DNA of 64,000 bases from the NCBI RefSeq assembly GCF_040448305.1, contig NZ_CP148752.1:4526001-4590000 (forward strand), written 5' to 3'. Position 1 is the first letter of the stretch; the number at the start of each line of letters is the position of its first letter. Under the pieces are notes generated by a model. That model was given only the letters and a program-made list of their open reading frames with translations. It ran no database searches and had not been told where the DNA came from. A program made the position numbers and the translations under genes. The DNA is from Pseudomonas fluorescens (GTDB lineage Bacteria; Pseudomonadota; Gammaproteobacteria; Pseudomonadales; Pseudomonadaceae). This document shows, piece by piece, positions 35,627-44,119 of this stretch.

Positions 35627-36796
35627 ATGAATCCTGATATTCCTCTTCAACTTCTGGGCGGCATCACGGCACGGGAATTCCTGCGCGACTACTGGCAGAA
35701 AAAGCCGCTGTTGATCCGCCAGGCGATTCCTGATTTCGAAAGCCCGATCGACGCCGACGAACTGGCCGGCCTGGCGCTGGAAGAAGAAGTCGAATCGCGA
35801 CTGATCATCGAGAATGGCGAGCGTCCGTGGGAACTGCGTCGCGGCCCGTTCGCCGAAGATGAATTCAGCAAGCTGCCTGAACGTGACTGGACCCTGCTGG
35901 TGCAAGCCGTGGATCAGTTCGTCCCGGAAGTCAGCGAACTGCTGGAAAATTTCCGCTTTCTGCCGAGCTGGCGCATCGACGACGTGATGATCAGCTACGC
36001 CGCACCGGGTGGCAGCGTTGGTCCGCACTTCGACAACTACGACGTGTTCCTGCTGCAAGGCCACGGCAAGCGCAACTGGAAGATCGGCCAGATGTGCAAC
36101 ACCGAGAGCCCGATGCTGGCCCACGCCGACCTGCGCATCCTCTCCGAATTCGAAGCCACCGATGAGTGGGTGCTGGAACCGGGCGACATGCTCTACCTGC
36201 CACCGCGTCTGGCCCATTGCGGCGTCGCCGTCGATGAATGCATGACCTACTCGGTCGGCTTCCGTGCACCGAGCGCCGCTGAAGTGCTGACCCACTTCAC
36301 CGACTTCCTCAGCCAGTTCCTGTCGGACGAAGAACGCTACACCGACGCCGACGCCTTGCCGACTGCCGATCCTCACCAGATCCAGCGCGACGCACTCGAC
36401 CGCCTCAAAGGCCTGCTGGCCGAGCACATGAGCGACGAGCGCCTGCTGCTGACCTGGTTCGGCCAGTTCATGACCGAGCCACGCTACCCGGAACTGGTGG
36501 TGGGCCCGGAAGACGTCGAAGAAGAGGACTTCATGTCCGCCCTGGAGCAAGGCGCGATCCTGGTTCGCAACCCGAGCGCTCGCCTGGCGTGGTCTGAAGT
36601 CGATGACGACCTGCTGCTGTTCGCCAGCGGCCAGAGCCGTTACCTTCCGGGCAAACTGCGCGAACTGCTGAAGATGATCTGCGCCGCCGACTCGCTGCAC
36701 GCCGACAACCTTGGCGACTGGCTGAGCGACGAAGACGGCCGCGGCCTGCTGTGCGAACTGGTCAAGCAAGGAAGCCTGGGGTTTGCCGATGAATAA
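35627..36796 (+). CDS. roxA: 50S ribosomal protein uL16 3-hydroxylase (RoxA/YcfD, JmjC-like)
   Basis: A 389-residue 2-oxoglutarate/Fe(II) dioxygenase of the YcfD family, which hydroxylates an arginine of ribosomal protein uL16. The iron ligands are His134 and Asp136 in VGPHFDNYD, and His197 in RLAHCGVAV. The cupin domain fills the first half and a helical winged-helix C-terminus follows. ATG 35627 (MNPDIPLQLLGG) is preferred over an earlier in-frame start. Its stop overlaps the following GNAT gene by 8 bases. Confidence 0.93.
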   Translation: MNPDIPLQLLGGITAREFLRDYWQKKPLLIRQAIPDFESPIDADELAGLALEEEVESRLIIENGERPWELRRGPFAEDEFSKLPERDWTLLVQAVDQFVPEVSELLENFRFLPSWRIDDVMISYAAPGGSVGPHFDNYDVFLLQGHGKRNWKIGQMCNTESPMLAHADLRILSEFEATDEWVLEPGDMLYLPPRLAHCGVAVDECMTYSVGFRAPSAAEVLTHFTDFLSQFLSDEERYTDADALPTADPHQIQRDALDRLKGLLAEHMSDERLLLTWFGQFMTEPRYPELVVGPEDVEEEDFMSALEQGAILVRNPSARLAWSEVDDDLLLFASGQSRYLPGKLRELLKMICAADSLHADNLGDWLSDEDGRGLLCELVKQGSLGFADE

Positions 36797-37214
36797 GATT
36801 CACGTTCGTGTCGCAGACTGGCAGAAGGACAACGCCGAGATCCGGCGCATTCGTGAGACGGTGTTCGTCGCCGAGCAATCCGTTCCGCCAGAACTGGAAT
36901 GGGACGCCGATGACATTGATGCAGTGCATTTCCTCGCTTACGAAGGCGACTTTCCGATTGGCACCGCCCGCCTGCTGCCCGACGGCCACGTCGGCCGGGT
37001 GTCGGTACTCAAGGACTGGCGCGGCCTGAAAGTCGGCGATGCACTGATGCAAGCGGTCATCGGTGAAGCCGAAGAGCGCGGACTCAAGCAGCAGATGCTC
37101 AGCGCTCAAGTCCAGGCCACGGCATTCTATGAGCGCCTGGGCTTTCACATGGTCAGTGAGGAGTTCCTGGAAGCCGGGATTCCACATGTGGACATGGTGC
37201 GGCACTCGGCTTAA
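36789..37214 (+). CDS. GNAT-family N-acetyltransferase
   Basis: A 141-residue GNAT enzyme of the ElaA/YjcF-like kind. It starts with IRRIRETVFVAEQSVPPELEWDADDID, a typical N-terminal helix-strand segment. The acetyl-CoA site is VGRVSVLKDWRGLKVGDALMQAVIGEA, and the end YERLGFHMVSEEFLEAGIPHVDM is strongly family-like. The start overlaps the roxA stop by 8 bases, so the two are cotranslated; whether it acts on the ribosome like its neighbour is unknown. Confidence 0.88.
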   Translation: MNKIHVRVADWQKDNAEIRRIRETVFVAEQSVPPELEWDADDIDAVHFLAYEGDFPIGTARLLPDGHVGRVSVLKDWRGLKVGDALMQAVIGEAEERGLKQQMLSAQVQATAFYERLGFHMVSEEFLEAGIPHVDMVRHSA

Positions 37215-37227
37215 GACCCGGGTGCCG

Positions 37228-37325
37228 CCATCGCGAGCAAGCTCGCTCCCACAATAGATCTGTGAGTTGCTGAAGATTCTGGCAACACCATTGATCCCTG
37301 TGGGAGCGAGCTTGCTCGCGATGAG
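37228..37325. repeat. REPIN (inverted REP doublet)
   Basis: Arms CATCGCGAGCAAGCTCGCTC at the left and complement at the right, about 50 bases apart, directly after the GNAT gene. Confidence 0.92.
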
Positions 37326-37342
37326 GCCCGACGAAACACCAC

Positions 37343-37379
37343 AAAACGCCCTGCCATCAACCGATGCCGGGGCGTTTTG
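37343..37379 (+). terminator. Terminator-like hairpin after the roxA-GNAT pair
   Basis: AAAACGCCC and GGGCGTTTT pair around an 18-base loop containing a smaller GGC/GCC possibility. It is weaker than the other terminators in the window because of the loop. Confidence 0.6.
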
Positions 37380-37456
37380 CTGTCTACGATTCAACTAGCG
37401 CCACGCCAGGCCGACAAACTGGCAATATCAAGTTTCAGAACGCGGAGATAACGGAC

Positions 37457-38218
37457 ATGTCCCTACGCACCCTGCTCACCACCTTGCTGCTCGGTTGCAG
37501 TTTTTCGGTGATGGCAGCCACAGAAATTGTGCCCCTCAAGTACCACACCAGCGCCGACCTGCTGCCGGTGGCGCAAGATTTCGTCGGCAAGGACGGACAG
37601 GTCAGCGCCTACGGAAATCAACTCATCGTCAACGCCGATCAGCGCAAGATCGACGAACTTAAAGCCCTTCTTTCGCAACTCGACACGGCGCCCAAGCGCC
37701 TGCTGATCACCGTCGACACCAGCGACAACAACTTCCAGGGTGACGAGGGTTATTCGGTGAACGGCGCCAAGCCAAGCCAGACCCGCATCATCAACTACAG
37801 CACCGACAGCCGCGACGGCGGCGTTCAGCAAGTGCAGGCCAGCGAAGGCGCACCGGCGCTGATCCAGGTCGGCCAGAGCGTGCCGTTGACCAGCTCGCAG
37901 ACCGATTCCTACGGCGACCTGCGCAGCCAGACCGAATACCGCAACGTCACCCAGGGCTTCTATGTCACCGCAAACGTCACCGGTGACATCGTTCACCTGT
38001 CGGTCAGTACCAACCGTGACCGCATGAGCCAGGAACGTCCCGATGTAGTGAACGTACAAAGCACCGACACAACCGTCACCGGCCACCTCGGTGAGTGGAT
38101 CCTGCTGGCCGGGGTCAACGGCCAGACCCAGGCCGACAAACAGGGCCAGACCCGCAGCTACTCGACCCAGAGCCGCAACGACATGACTTTGCGGGTGAAA
38201 GTCGACACCCTGGACTAA
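37457..38218 (+). CDS. Exported secretin-like protein without a full pore domain
   Basis: A 253-residue protein with a signal peptide (MSLRTLLTTLLLGCSFSVMA). Residues about 20-75 (IVPLKYHTSADLLPVAQDFV through KIDELKALLSQLD) resemble the secretin N1/NolW ring-building repeat. The rest resembles the start and end of a secretin core: ALIQVGQSVPLTSSQTDS, then EYRNVTQGFYVTANVTGD, and HLGEWILLAGV near the end. It is far too short for a normal secretin channel and has no type II, III or IV pilus genes beside it. The function is unknown; a periplasmic or outer-membrane ring is possible. Confidence 0.72.
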   Translation: MSLRTLLTTLLLGCSFSVMAATEIVPLKYHTSADLLPVAQDFVGKDGQVSAYGNQLIVNADQRKIDELKALLSQLDTAPKRLLITVDTSDNNFQGDEGYSVNGAKPSQTRIINYSTDSRDGGVQQVQASEGAPALIQVGQSVPLTSSQTDSYGDLRSQTEYRNVTQGFYVTANVTGDIVHLSVSTNRDRMSQERPDVVNVQSTDTTVTGHLGEWILLAGVNGQTQADKQGQTRSYSTQSRNDMTLRVKVDTLD

Positions 38219-38692
38219 AGCACCAAAAACTGACTGACGAGTCGTATTAGACCAAAGATGTAGTGCCTTAAAAAAAGCACTACAAAACGTTTGACGAGCC
38301 AAAAAAGCAAAGGCATGATGGCCTCGCTCCCGCTAATCAGAGGCCCTGGCAAGGGCCTTCGAGGCGATGTTCGCACCTACCCCCGCGAACCGCTTCGTGT
38401 CTGTACCGCCCACAAGGTGTGTTTGACGAGGTTGTCGACTGGAACGAAGTTGTCCCGAGGGACGGAAGCGTAATAGGTAACCCGGCACCACACTGTTGTT
38501 CGCACCAAGGCCCACGACGCCTGAATGCGCCCGCAGTTCGCCTTTACCTGCTCACTTCCCCTCGAGCCGATCGTTCATCCCGTCGCCCTCCCCGCCGAAT
38601 CCGACTTGACCGCTTAAGCTTCTGGTCAGCGAGCGCAGGAATTTTCCACCGCAGAACAACTTTTCATAAAGACGCGACGAGGTTTATCTCCC
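38219..38692 (+). other. Long structured-looking region upstream of aceA
   Basis: This 474-base gap has no convincing gene on either strand. It contains several possible RNA hairpins: GTAGTGC/GCACTAC at 38260-38283, GGCCCT-GGCA-AGGGCC at 38342-38357, GTTCGC/GCGAAC at 38369-38390, and GTCC-CGAG-GGAC at 38452-38463. The DNA-level repeat TGACC/GGTCA is at 38607-38628. TTGACG at 38291 with CATGAT 17 bases later is a weak promoter candidate. It is either a long aceA leader or a separate small RNA. Confidence 0.45.
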
Positions 38693-40018
38693 ATGGCACT
38701 GACACGCGAACAGCAAATTGCAGCCCTCGAAAAAGACTGGGCTGAAAACCCGCGCTGGAAAGGCGTGACACGCACTTACTCCGCTGCTGACGTCGTCCGC
38801 CTGCGTGGCTCGGTTCAACCTGAGCACACCTTTGCAAAAATGGGCGCCGAGAAGCTGTGGAACCTGGTGACCCAGGGTGCCAAGCCAGCCTTCCGTCCTG
38901 AGAAAGATTTCGTCAACTGCATGGGCGCCCTGACCGGCGGCCAGGCCGTACAACAAGTCAAGGCCGGCATCCAGGCGATCTACCTGTCGGGCTGGCAAGT
39001 GGCTGCGGACAACAACTCCGCCGAATCGATGTACCCGGACCAGTCGCTGTACCCGGTGGACTCGGTGCCAACCGTGGTCAAGCGCATCAACAACTCGTTC
39101 CGTCGCGCCGACCAGATCCAGTGGAAAGCCGGCAAGAACCCGGGCGACGACGGCTACATCGACTACTTCGCTCCTATCGTTGCTGACGCTGAAGCCGGTT
39201 TCGGCGGCGTACTGAACGCCTACGAACTGATGAAGAGCATGATCGAAGCAGGCGCCGCCGGCGTTCACTTCGAAGACCAACTGGCTTCCGTGAAGAAATG
39301 TGGCCACATGGGCGGCAAGGTACTGGTTCCTACCCAGGAAGCCGTACAGAAGCTGACCGCTGCCCGCCTGGCTGCTGACGTTGCCGGTACTCCGACCATC
39401 ATCCTGGCCCGTACCGACGCTAACGCTGCCGACCTGCTGACGTCCGACTGCGACCCGTACGACCAGCCATTCGTGACTGGCGAACGTACCCAGGAAGGCT
39501 TCTACAAGGTGCGCGCCGGTCTGGACCAGGCCATCGCTCGCGGCCTGGCCTACGCTCCGTACGCCGACCTGATCTGGTGCGAAACCGCCAAGCCAGACCT
39601 GGACGAGGCTCGTCGCTTCGCTGAAGCGATCAAGAAGGAATACCCGGACCAACTGCTGTCGTACAACTGCTCGCCTTCCTTCAACTGGAAGAAAAACCTG
39701 GACGACGCGACCATCGCCAAGTTCCAGCGCGAACTGTCCGCCATGGGCTACAAGCACCAGTTCATCACCCTGGCCGGCATTCACAACATGTGGCACAGCA
39801 TGTTCAACCTGGCGCACGACTACGCCCGCAACGACATGACTGCCTACGTGAAGCTGCAAGAGCAGGAGTTCGCTGACGCCTCCAAGGGTTACACCTTCGT
39901 GGCGCACCAGCAGGAAGTGGGCACCGGCTACTTCGACGACATGACCACCGTGATCCAGGGTGGCTCGTCCTCGGTAACCGCGCTGACCGGTTCGACTGAA
40001 GAAGAACAGTTCCACTGA
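38693..40018 (+). CDS. aceA: Isocitrate lyase
   Basis: A 441-residue isocitrate lyase, first enzyme of the glyoxylate shunt, splitting isocitrate into glyoxylate and succinate. The catalytic signature is SVKKCGHMGGKVLVPTQEAV; other family stretches are the Mg-binding GFGGVLNAYELMKSMIEAG and the late YNCSPSFNWKKNLDD. It competes with Icd and Idh, encoded in the preceding 12 kb. The length fits the short E. coli-like type. GAGG lies before the ATG and a strong terminator follows. Confidence 0.97.
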   Translation: MALTREQQIAALEKDWAENPRWKGVTRTYSAADVVRLRGSVQPEHTFAKMGAEKLWNLVTQGAKPAFRPEKDFVNCMGALTGGQAVQQVKAGIQAIYLSGWQVAADNNSAESMYPDQSLYPVDSVPTVVKRINNSFRRADQIQWKAGKNPGDDGYIDYFAPIVADAEAGFGGVLNAYELMKSMIEAGAAGVHFEDQLASVKKCGHMGGKVLVPTQEAVQKLTAARLAADVAGTPTIILARTDANAADLLTSDCDPYDQPFVTGERTQEGFYKVRAGLDQAIARGLAYAPYADLIWCETAKPDLDEARRFAEAIKKEYPDQLLSYNCSPSFNWKKNLDDATIAKFQRELSAMGYKHQFITLAGIHNMWHSMFNLAHDYARNDMTAYVKLQEQEFADASKGYTFVAHQQEVGTGYFDDMTTVIQGGSSSVTALTGSTEEEQFH

Positions 40019-40084
40019 TCTGCTTCGCCTGAGACATCAGCCGCTGCGGGCCGAATAGAAAGCTAACCGCAGCGCTGCACATCT

Positions 40085-40115
40085 GACGCCCCGACTGGTT
40101 CGGGGCGTTTTTTTG
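40085..40115 (+). terminator. Rho-independent terminator after aceA
   Basis: ACGCCCCGA-CTGGT-TCGGGGCGT is a perfect 9-bp stem followed by T6 and then G. Confidence 0.95.
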
Positions 40116-40145
40116 CCTGGGATTTCTCATGAACACAGAGAGACC

Positions 40146-40240
40146 CTGTGGGAGCGAGCCTGCTCGCGAAGAGGCCGGCACATCCAGCAGAGATATTGCC
40201 TGACAGACCGCTTTCGCGAGCAGGCTCGCTCCCACAGGGG
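40146..40240. repeat. REPIN (inverted REP doublet)
   Basis: Standard arms GTGGGAGCGAGCCTGCTCGC and complement about 45 bases apart, downstream of aceA and far upstream of nuoA. Confidence 0.92.
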
Positions 40241-40662
40241 AGGCGGTGGTGCTTGCAGCAAATCATTGATCCAGAGCGGTGCGACTGTCAGAAAAATCCG
40301 CTAAAACGCACTCCGCCGCTACTTGCAGTTACGCACATATAAGACAACTTCCCGAGTACCCGGCGGACAAGCAGTTTAAAAACCACGCCAAACAATACTG
40401 ATTATCATTTAGCGCAAACAATGTTCGTTACATTCCCTACAAAACATAATTGACGAAATGCCGGCTAATGCCCAAGGCGCAAGGCCTGCGGGGTTTTTGA
40501 ATCGCGCTATGTCCTTATTCCTATAATAAATTTCGCTATAGGAATTTTACTTGCCGGGTGTTTAGCCATAAAATCAGCGGGATTGATTGCTGCGACATAT
40601 CGTCACTGCTTTTGTTTCTTTTCAAGCTCAGAGACCTTTGCTCTCTGTTAAGGATTACCAGC
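40241..40662 (+). promoter_or_regulatory. nuo operon upstream region with a dyad over a candidate -10
   Basis: A 422-base AT-richer gap before nuoA with no gene seen. ATTCCTATA (40517-40525) and TATAGGAAT (40537-40545) form a perfect 9-bp inverted repeat, and TATAAT at 40522-40527 inside its left arm is a consensus -10 box. A possible but poorly spaced -35 is TTGAAT at 40497. The small palindrome TGATTATCA is at about 40399. AAGGA lies before the nuoA ATG. Confidence 0.5.
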
Positions 40663-41076
40663 ATGCCCGAAGCGACAGGACTCATGGCCCACAACTGGGG
40701 CTTTGCCATTTTCCTTCTAGGCGTTGTCGGCCTCTGTGCCTTCATGCTCGGTGTTTCCAGCCTCCTCGGGTCAAAAGCCTGGGGCCGCAGCAAAAACGAA
40801 CCGTTCGAGTCCGGCATGCTACCTACAGGTGGCGCCCGCTTGCGGCTCTCAGCCAAATTCTATCTGGTCGCGATGCTCTTCGTGATCTTCGATATCGAAG
40901 CCCTCTTTCTCTTTGCATGGTCTGTGTCCGTCCGCGAAAGCGGCTGGACCGGATTCGTCGAAGCTCTCGTTTTCATAGCAATTCTGTTGGCAGGCCTTGT
41001 CTACCTATTCCGAGTGGGCGCCCTTGACTGGGCTCCGGAAGCTCGGCGCAAGCGGCAAGCGAAGCTGAAACAATGA
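40663..41076 (+). CDS. nuoA: NADH-quinone oxidoreductase subunit A
   Basis: A 137-residue membrane subunit with three helices, at the junction of the peripheral and membrane arms of complex I. The conserved loop KNEPFESGMLPTGGARLRLSAKFYLVAMLFVIFDIEALFLFAW contains the acidic residues near the quinone site. The start ATG 40663 (MPEATGLMAHNW) has AAGGA upstream; the frame is open 35 codons further without similarity. It is the first gene of the nuo operon. Confidence 0.96.
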   Translation: MPEATGLMAHNWGFAIFLLGVVGLCAFMLGVSSLLGSKAWGRSKNEPFESGMLPTGGARLRLSAKFYLVAMLFVIFDIEALFLFAWSVSVRESGWTGFVEALVFIAILLAGLVYLFRVGALDWAPEARRKRQAKLKQ

Positions 41077-41086
41077 GGCTTTGGCA

Positions 41087-41761
41087 ATGCAATACAATCT
41101 CACCAGGATCGACCCCGATGCTCCTAACGAGCAGTATCCGATTGGCCAGCGGGAAACCGTTTCCGATCCGTTAGAAGATCAAGTCCACAAAAACATTTTC
41201 ATGGGCAAGCTCGAAGACGTGCTTAACGGCACGATCAACTGGGGGCGCAAGAACTCCCTGTGGCCGTATAACTTCGGTCTTTCGTGCTGCTACGTGGAAA
41301 TGACCACCGCCTTCACGGCGCCCCACGACATCGCGCGCTTTGGCGCCGAGGTTATCCGGGCATCGCCGCGTCAGGCGGATTTCATGGTTATCGCCGGTAC
41401 CTGCTTCATCAAGATGGCGCCGATCATTCAGCGTCTCTACGAGCAAATGCTCGAGCCTAAATGGGTCATCTCCATGGGTTCGTGCGCCAACTCCGGTGGC
41501 ATGTACGACATCTACTCCGTCGTTCAAGGGGTGGACAAGTTCCTGCCCGTGGACGTCTACGTGCCTGGCTGCCCGCCCCGCCCTGAGGCTTTCCTGCAAG
41601 GCTTGATGCTGTTGCAGGAGTCGATTGGCCAGGAGCGTCGTCCACTTTCCTGGGTCGTTGGCGATCAAGGCGTGTACCGCGCCGAGATGCCTTCCGAAAA
41701 GGAAAAGCGCCGCGAACAGCGTATTCAGGTAACCAACCTGCGCAGCCCCGACGAAGTCTGA
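41087..41761 (+). CDS. nuoB: NADH-quinone oxidoreductase subunit B
   Basis: A 224-residue subunit carrying iron-sulfur cluster N2, the last electron donor to quinone. Cluster cysteines are in NFGLSCCYVEM, IAGTCFIKM and VYVPGCPPRPEAFLQGL. ATG 41087 (MQYNLTRIDPDAP) follows GAGG; a TTG two codons upstream is possible but less likely. The N-terminal tail is longer than in E. coli NuoB. Confidence 0.96.
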   Translation: MQYNLTRIDPDAPNEQYPIGQRETVSDPLEDQVHKNIFMGKLEDVLNGTINWGRKNSLWPYNFGLSCCYVEMTTAFTAPHDIARFGAEVIRASPRQADFMVIAGTCFIKMAPIIQRLYEQMLEPKWVISMGSCANSGGMYDIYSVVQGVDKFLPVDVYVPGCPPRPEAFLQGLMLLQESIGQERRPLSWVVGDQGVYRAEMPSEKEKRREQRIQVTNLRSPDEV

Positions 41762-41834
41762 TCCAGATCTGCTTCTTTAATAGAACGAGAAACTGGCTTC
41801 ATTCTTTACGTTGACCGAAAGCGATAAAATAACC

Positions 41835-43619
41835 ATGACTACAGGCAGTGCTCTGTACATCCCGCCTTACAAGGCAGACGACCAGGATGTGGTCGTCGAA
41901 CTGAACAACCGTTTTGGCCCGGAGGCGTTCACCGCCCAGGCTACCCGCACCGGCATGCCGGTGCTTTGGGTTGCCCGCGCCAAACTCGTCGAAGTCCTGA
42001 GCTTCCTGCGCAACCTGCCCAAGCCGTACGTCATGCTCTATGACCTGCACGGCGTGGACGAGCGTCTGCGCACCAAGCGTCAAGGGCTGCCGAACGGCGT
42101 CGACTTCTCCGTGTTCTATCACTTGATGTCGATCGAACGTAATAGTGACGTCATGATCAAAGTCGCCTTGTCCGAGAGCGACCTCAGCTTGCCGACCGTC
42201 ACCAGCATCTGGCCGAACGCCAACTGGTACGAGCGTGAAGTCTGGGACATGTTCGGCATCGACTTCAAAGGCCACCCGCATCTGTCGCGCATAATGATGC
42301 CGCCGACCTGGGAAGGTCACCCGCTGCGCAAGGACTTCCCGGCCCGTGCCACCGAGTTCGATCCGTTCAGCCTGACCCTGGCCAAGCAACAGCTCGAGGA
42401 AGAAGCCGCGCGCTTCAAGCCTGAAGACTGGGGCATGAAGCGTTCCGGCCCGAACGAGGACTACATGTTCCTCAACCTCGGCCCGAACCACCCGTCCGCG
42501 CACGGTGCGTTCCGCATCATCCTGCAGCTGGACGGCGAAGAAATCGTCGACTGCGTGCCTGACGTTGGTTACCACCACCGTGGTGCCGAGAAGATGGCCG
42601 AGCGTCAGTCCTGGCACAGCTTCATCCCGTACACCGACCGTATCGACTACCTCGGCGGCGTGATGAACAACCTGCCGTACGTGCTCTCGGTCGAGAAGCT
42701 GGCCGGCATCAAGGTGCCGGAGAAGGTCGACGTCATCCGCATCATGATGGCCGAGTTCTTCCGGATCACCAGCCACCTGCTGTTCCTGGGTACCTACATC
42801 CAGGACGTCGGCGCCATGACCCCGGTGTTCTTCACCTTCACCGACCGCCAGAAGGCGTACACGGTGATCGAGGCCATTACCGGCTTCCGTCTGCACCCGG
42901 CCTGGTACCGCATCGGTGGCGTCGCCCACGACCTGCCGCGCGGTTGGGAAAAACTGGTCAAGGATTTCGTCGAGTGGATGCCAAAGCGTCTGGACGAATA
43001 CCAGAAAGCCGCACTGGACAACAGCATCCTGCGCGGCCGGACCATCGGCGTCGCCGACTACAACACCAAAGAGGCCCTGGAATGGGGCGTCACCGGTTCC
43101 GGCCTGCGCGCCACTGGTTGCGATTTCGACCTGCGTAAGGCGCGCCCGTACTCCGGCTACGAGAACTTCGAGTTCGAAGTGCCGCTGGCGGCCAATGGCG
43201 ATGCCTACGACCGTTGCATCGTGCGCGTCGAAGAGATGCGCCAGAGCATCAAGATCATCGACCAGTGCCTGCGCAACATGCCGGAAGGCCCGTACAAGGC
43301 GGATCACCCGCTGACCACGCCGCCTCCGAAAGAGCGCACCCTGCAGCACATCGAAACCTTGATCACGCACTTCCTGCAGGTTTCGTGGGGCCCGGTCATG
43401 CCGGCCAACGAATCCTTCCAGATGATCGAAGCGACCAAGGGCATCAACAGTTATTACCTGACGAGCGATGGCGGCACCATGAGCTACCGCACCCGGATTC
43501 GCACCCCAAGCTTCCCGCACCTGCAGCAGATCCCTTCGGTGATCAAAGGCAGCATGGTCGCGGACTTGATTGCGTACCTGGGTAGTATCGATTTCGTTAT
43601 GGCCGACGTGGACCGCTAA
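41835..43619 (+). CDS. nuoCD: NADH-quinone oxidoreductase fused subunit C/D
   Basis: A 594-residue natural fusion of the 30-kDa (NuoC, about residues 1-185) and 49-kDa (NuoD, about 205-594) subunits. In the C part, SIWPNANWYEREVWDMFGIDFKGHPHL is diagnostic. In the D part, LGPNHPSAHGAFRIILQLDGE and the quinone-site YLTSDGG are diagnostic. The D part forms the quinone cavity with NuoB. ATG 41835 (MTTGSALYIPPYKADDQD) fits relatives; an in-frame TTG at 41811 would add eight residues. Fusion is normal in gammaproteobacteria. Confidence 0.96.
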   Translation: MTTGSALYIPPYKADDQDVVVELNNRFGPEAFTAQATRTGMPVLWVARAKLVEVLSFLRNLPKPYVMLYDLHGVDERLRTKRQGLPNGVDFSVFYHLMSIERNSDVMIKVALSESDLSLPTVTSIWPNANWYEREVWDMFGIDFKGHPHLSRIMMPPTWEGHPLRKDFPARATEFDPFSLTLAKQQLEEEAARFKPEDWGMKRSGPNEDYMFLNLGPNHPSAHGAFRIILQLDGEEIVDCVPDVGYHHRGAEKMAERQSWHSFIPYTDRIDYLGGVMNNLPYVLSVEKLAGIKVPEKVDVIRIMMAEFFRITSHLLFLGTYIQDVGAMTPVFFTFTDRQKAYTVIEAITGFRLHPAWYRIGGVAHDLPRGWEKLVKDFVEWMPKRLDEYQKAALDNSILRGRTIGVADYNTKEALEWGVTGSGLRATGCDFDLRKARPYSGYENFEFEVPLAANGDAYDRCIVRVEEMRQSIKIIDQCLRNMPEGPYKADHPLTTPPPKERTLQHIETLITHFLQVSWGPVMPANESFQMIEATKGINSYYLTSDGGTMSYRTRIRTPSFPHLQQIPSVIKGSMVADLIAYLGSIDFVMADVDR

Positions 43620-43621
43620 GC

Positions 43622-44119
43622 ATGAACAGCACGCTTATCCAGACAGACCGTTTCACCTTGAGTGAAACCGAGCGCTCGGCCATCGAGCACGAGTTGCATC
43701 ACTACGAAGACCCGCGCGCGGCGTCGATCGAAGCCCTGAAGATCGTCCAGAAGGAACGTGGCTGGGTGCCGGACGGCGCTTTGTACGCCATCGGCGAGAT
43801 CCTCGGCATCCCGGCCAGCGACGTTGAAGGCGTGGCCACTTTCTACAGCCAGATCTTCCGTCAGCCAGTGGGCCGTCACATCATTCGCGTCTGCGACAGC
43901 ATGGTCTGCTACATCGGCGGCCACGAGTCCGTGGTCAGCGAAATCCAGAGCAAGCTCGGCATCGGCCTGGGTCAGACCACCGCCGACGGTCGTTTCACCC
44001 TGCTGCCGGTCTGCTGCCTCGGCAACTGCGACAAGGCGCCGGCGTTGATGATCGACGACGACACTTTCGGTGATGTGCAGCCAGCAGGCGTTGCCAAATT
44101 GCTCGAGGGCTACGTATGA
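43622..44119 (+). CDS. nuoE: NADH-quinone oxidoreductase subunit E
   Basis: A 165-residue 24-kDa-type subunit with the [2Fe-2S] cluster N1a. The four-cysteine pattern is in IRVCDSMVCYIGG and LLPVCCLGNCDKAPALMI. It sits beside NuoF in the NADH-oxidising module. Its stop overlaps the nuoF start by four bases (ATGA), consistent with equal production of the NuoE-NuoF pair. Confidence 0.96.
   Translation: MNSTLIQTDRFTLSETERSAIEHELHHYEDPRAASIEALKIVQKERGWVPDGALYAIGEILGIPASDVEGVATFYSQIFRQPVGRHIIRVCDSMVCYIGGHESVVSEIQSKLGIGLGQTTADGRFTLLPVCCLGNCDKAPALMIDDDTFGDVQPAGVAKLLEGYV

Noticed and set aside
40441..40500. A terminator before nuoA around CGCAAGGCCTGCGGGGTTTTT
   Set aside because: The stem is only four or five pairs with alternatives, and no gene or mapped transcript upstream needs it.
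41835..43619. nuoC and nuoD in one frame, considered as a lost stop or assembly error
   Set aside because: The fusion is the normal state in gammaproteobacteria and the length and linker match known NuoCD proteins.
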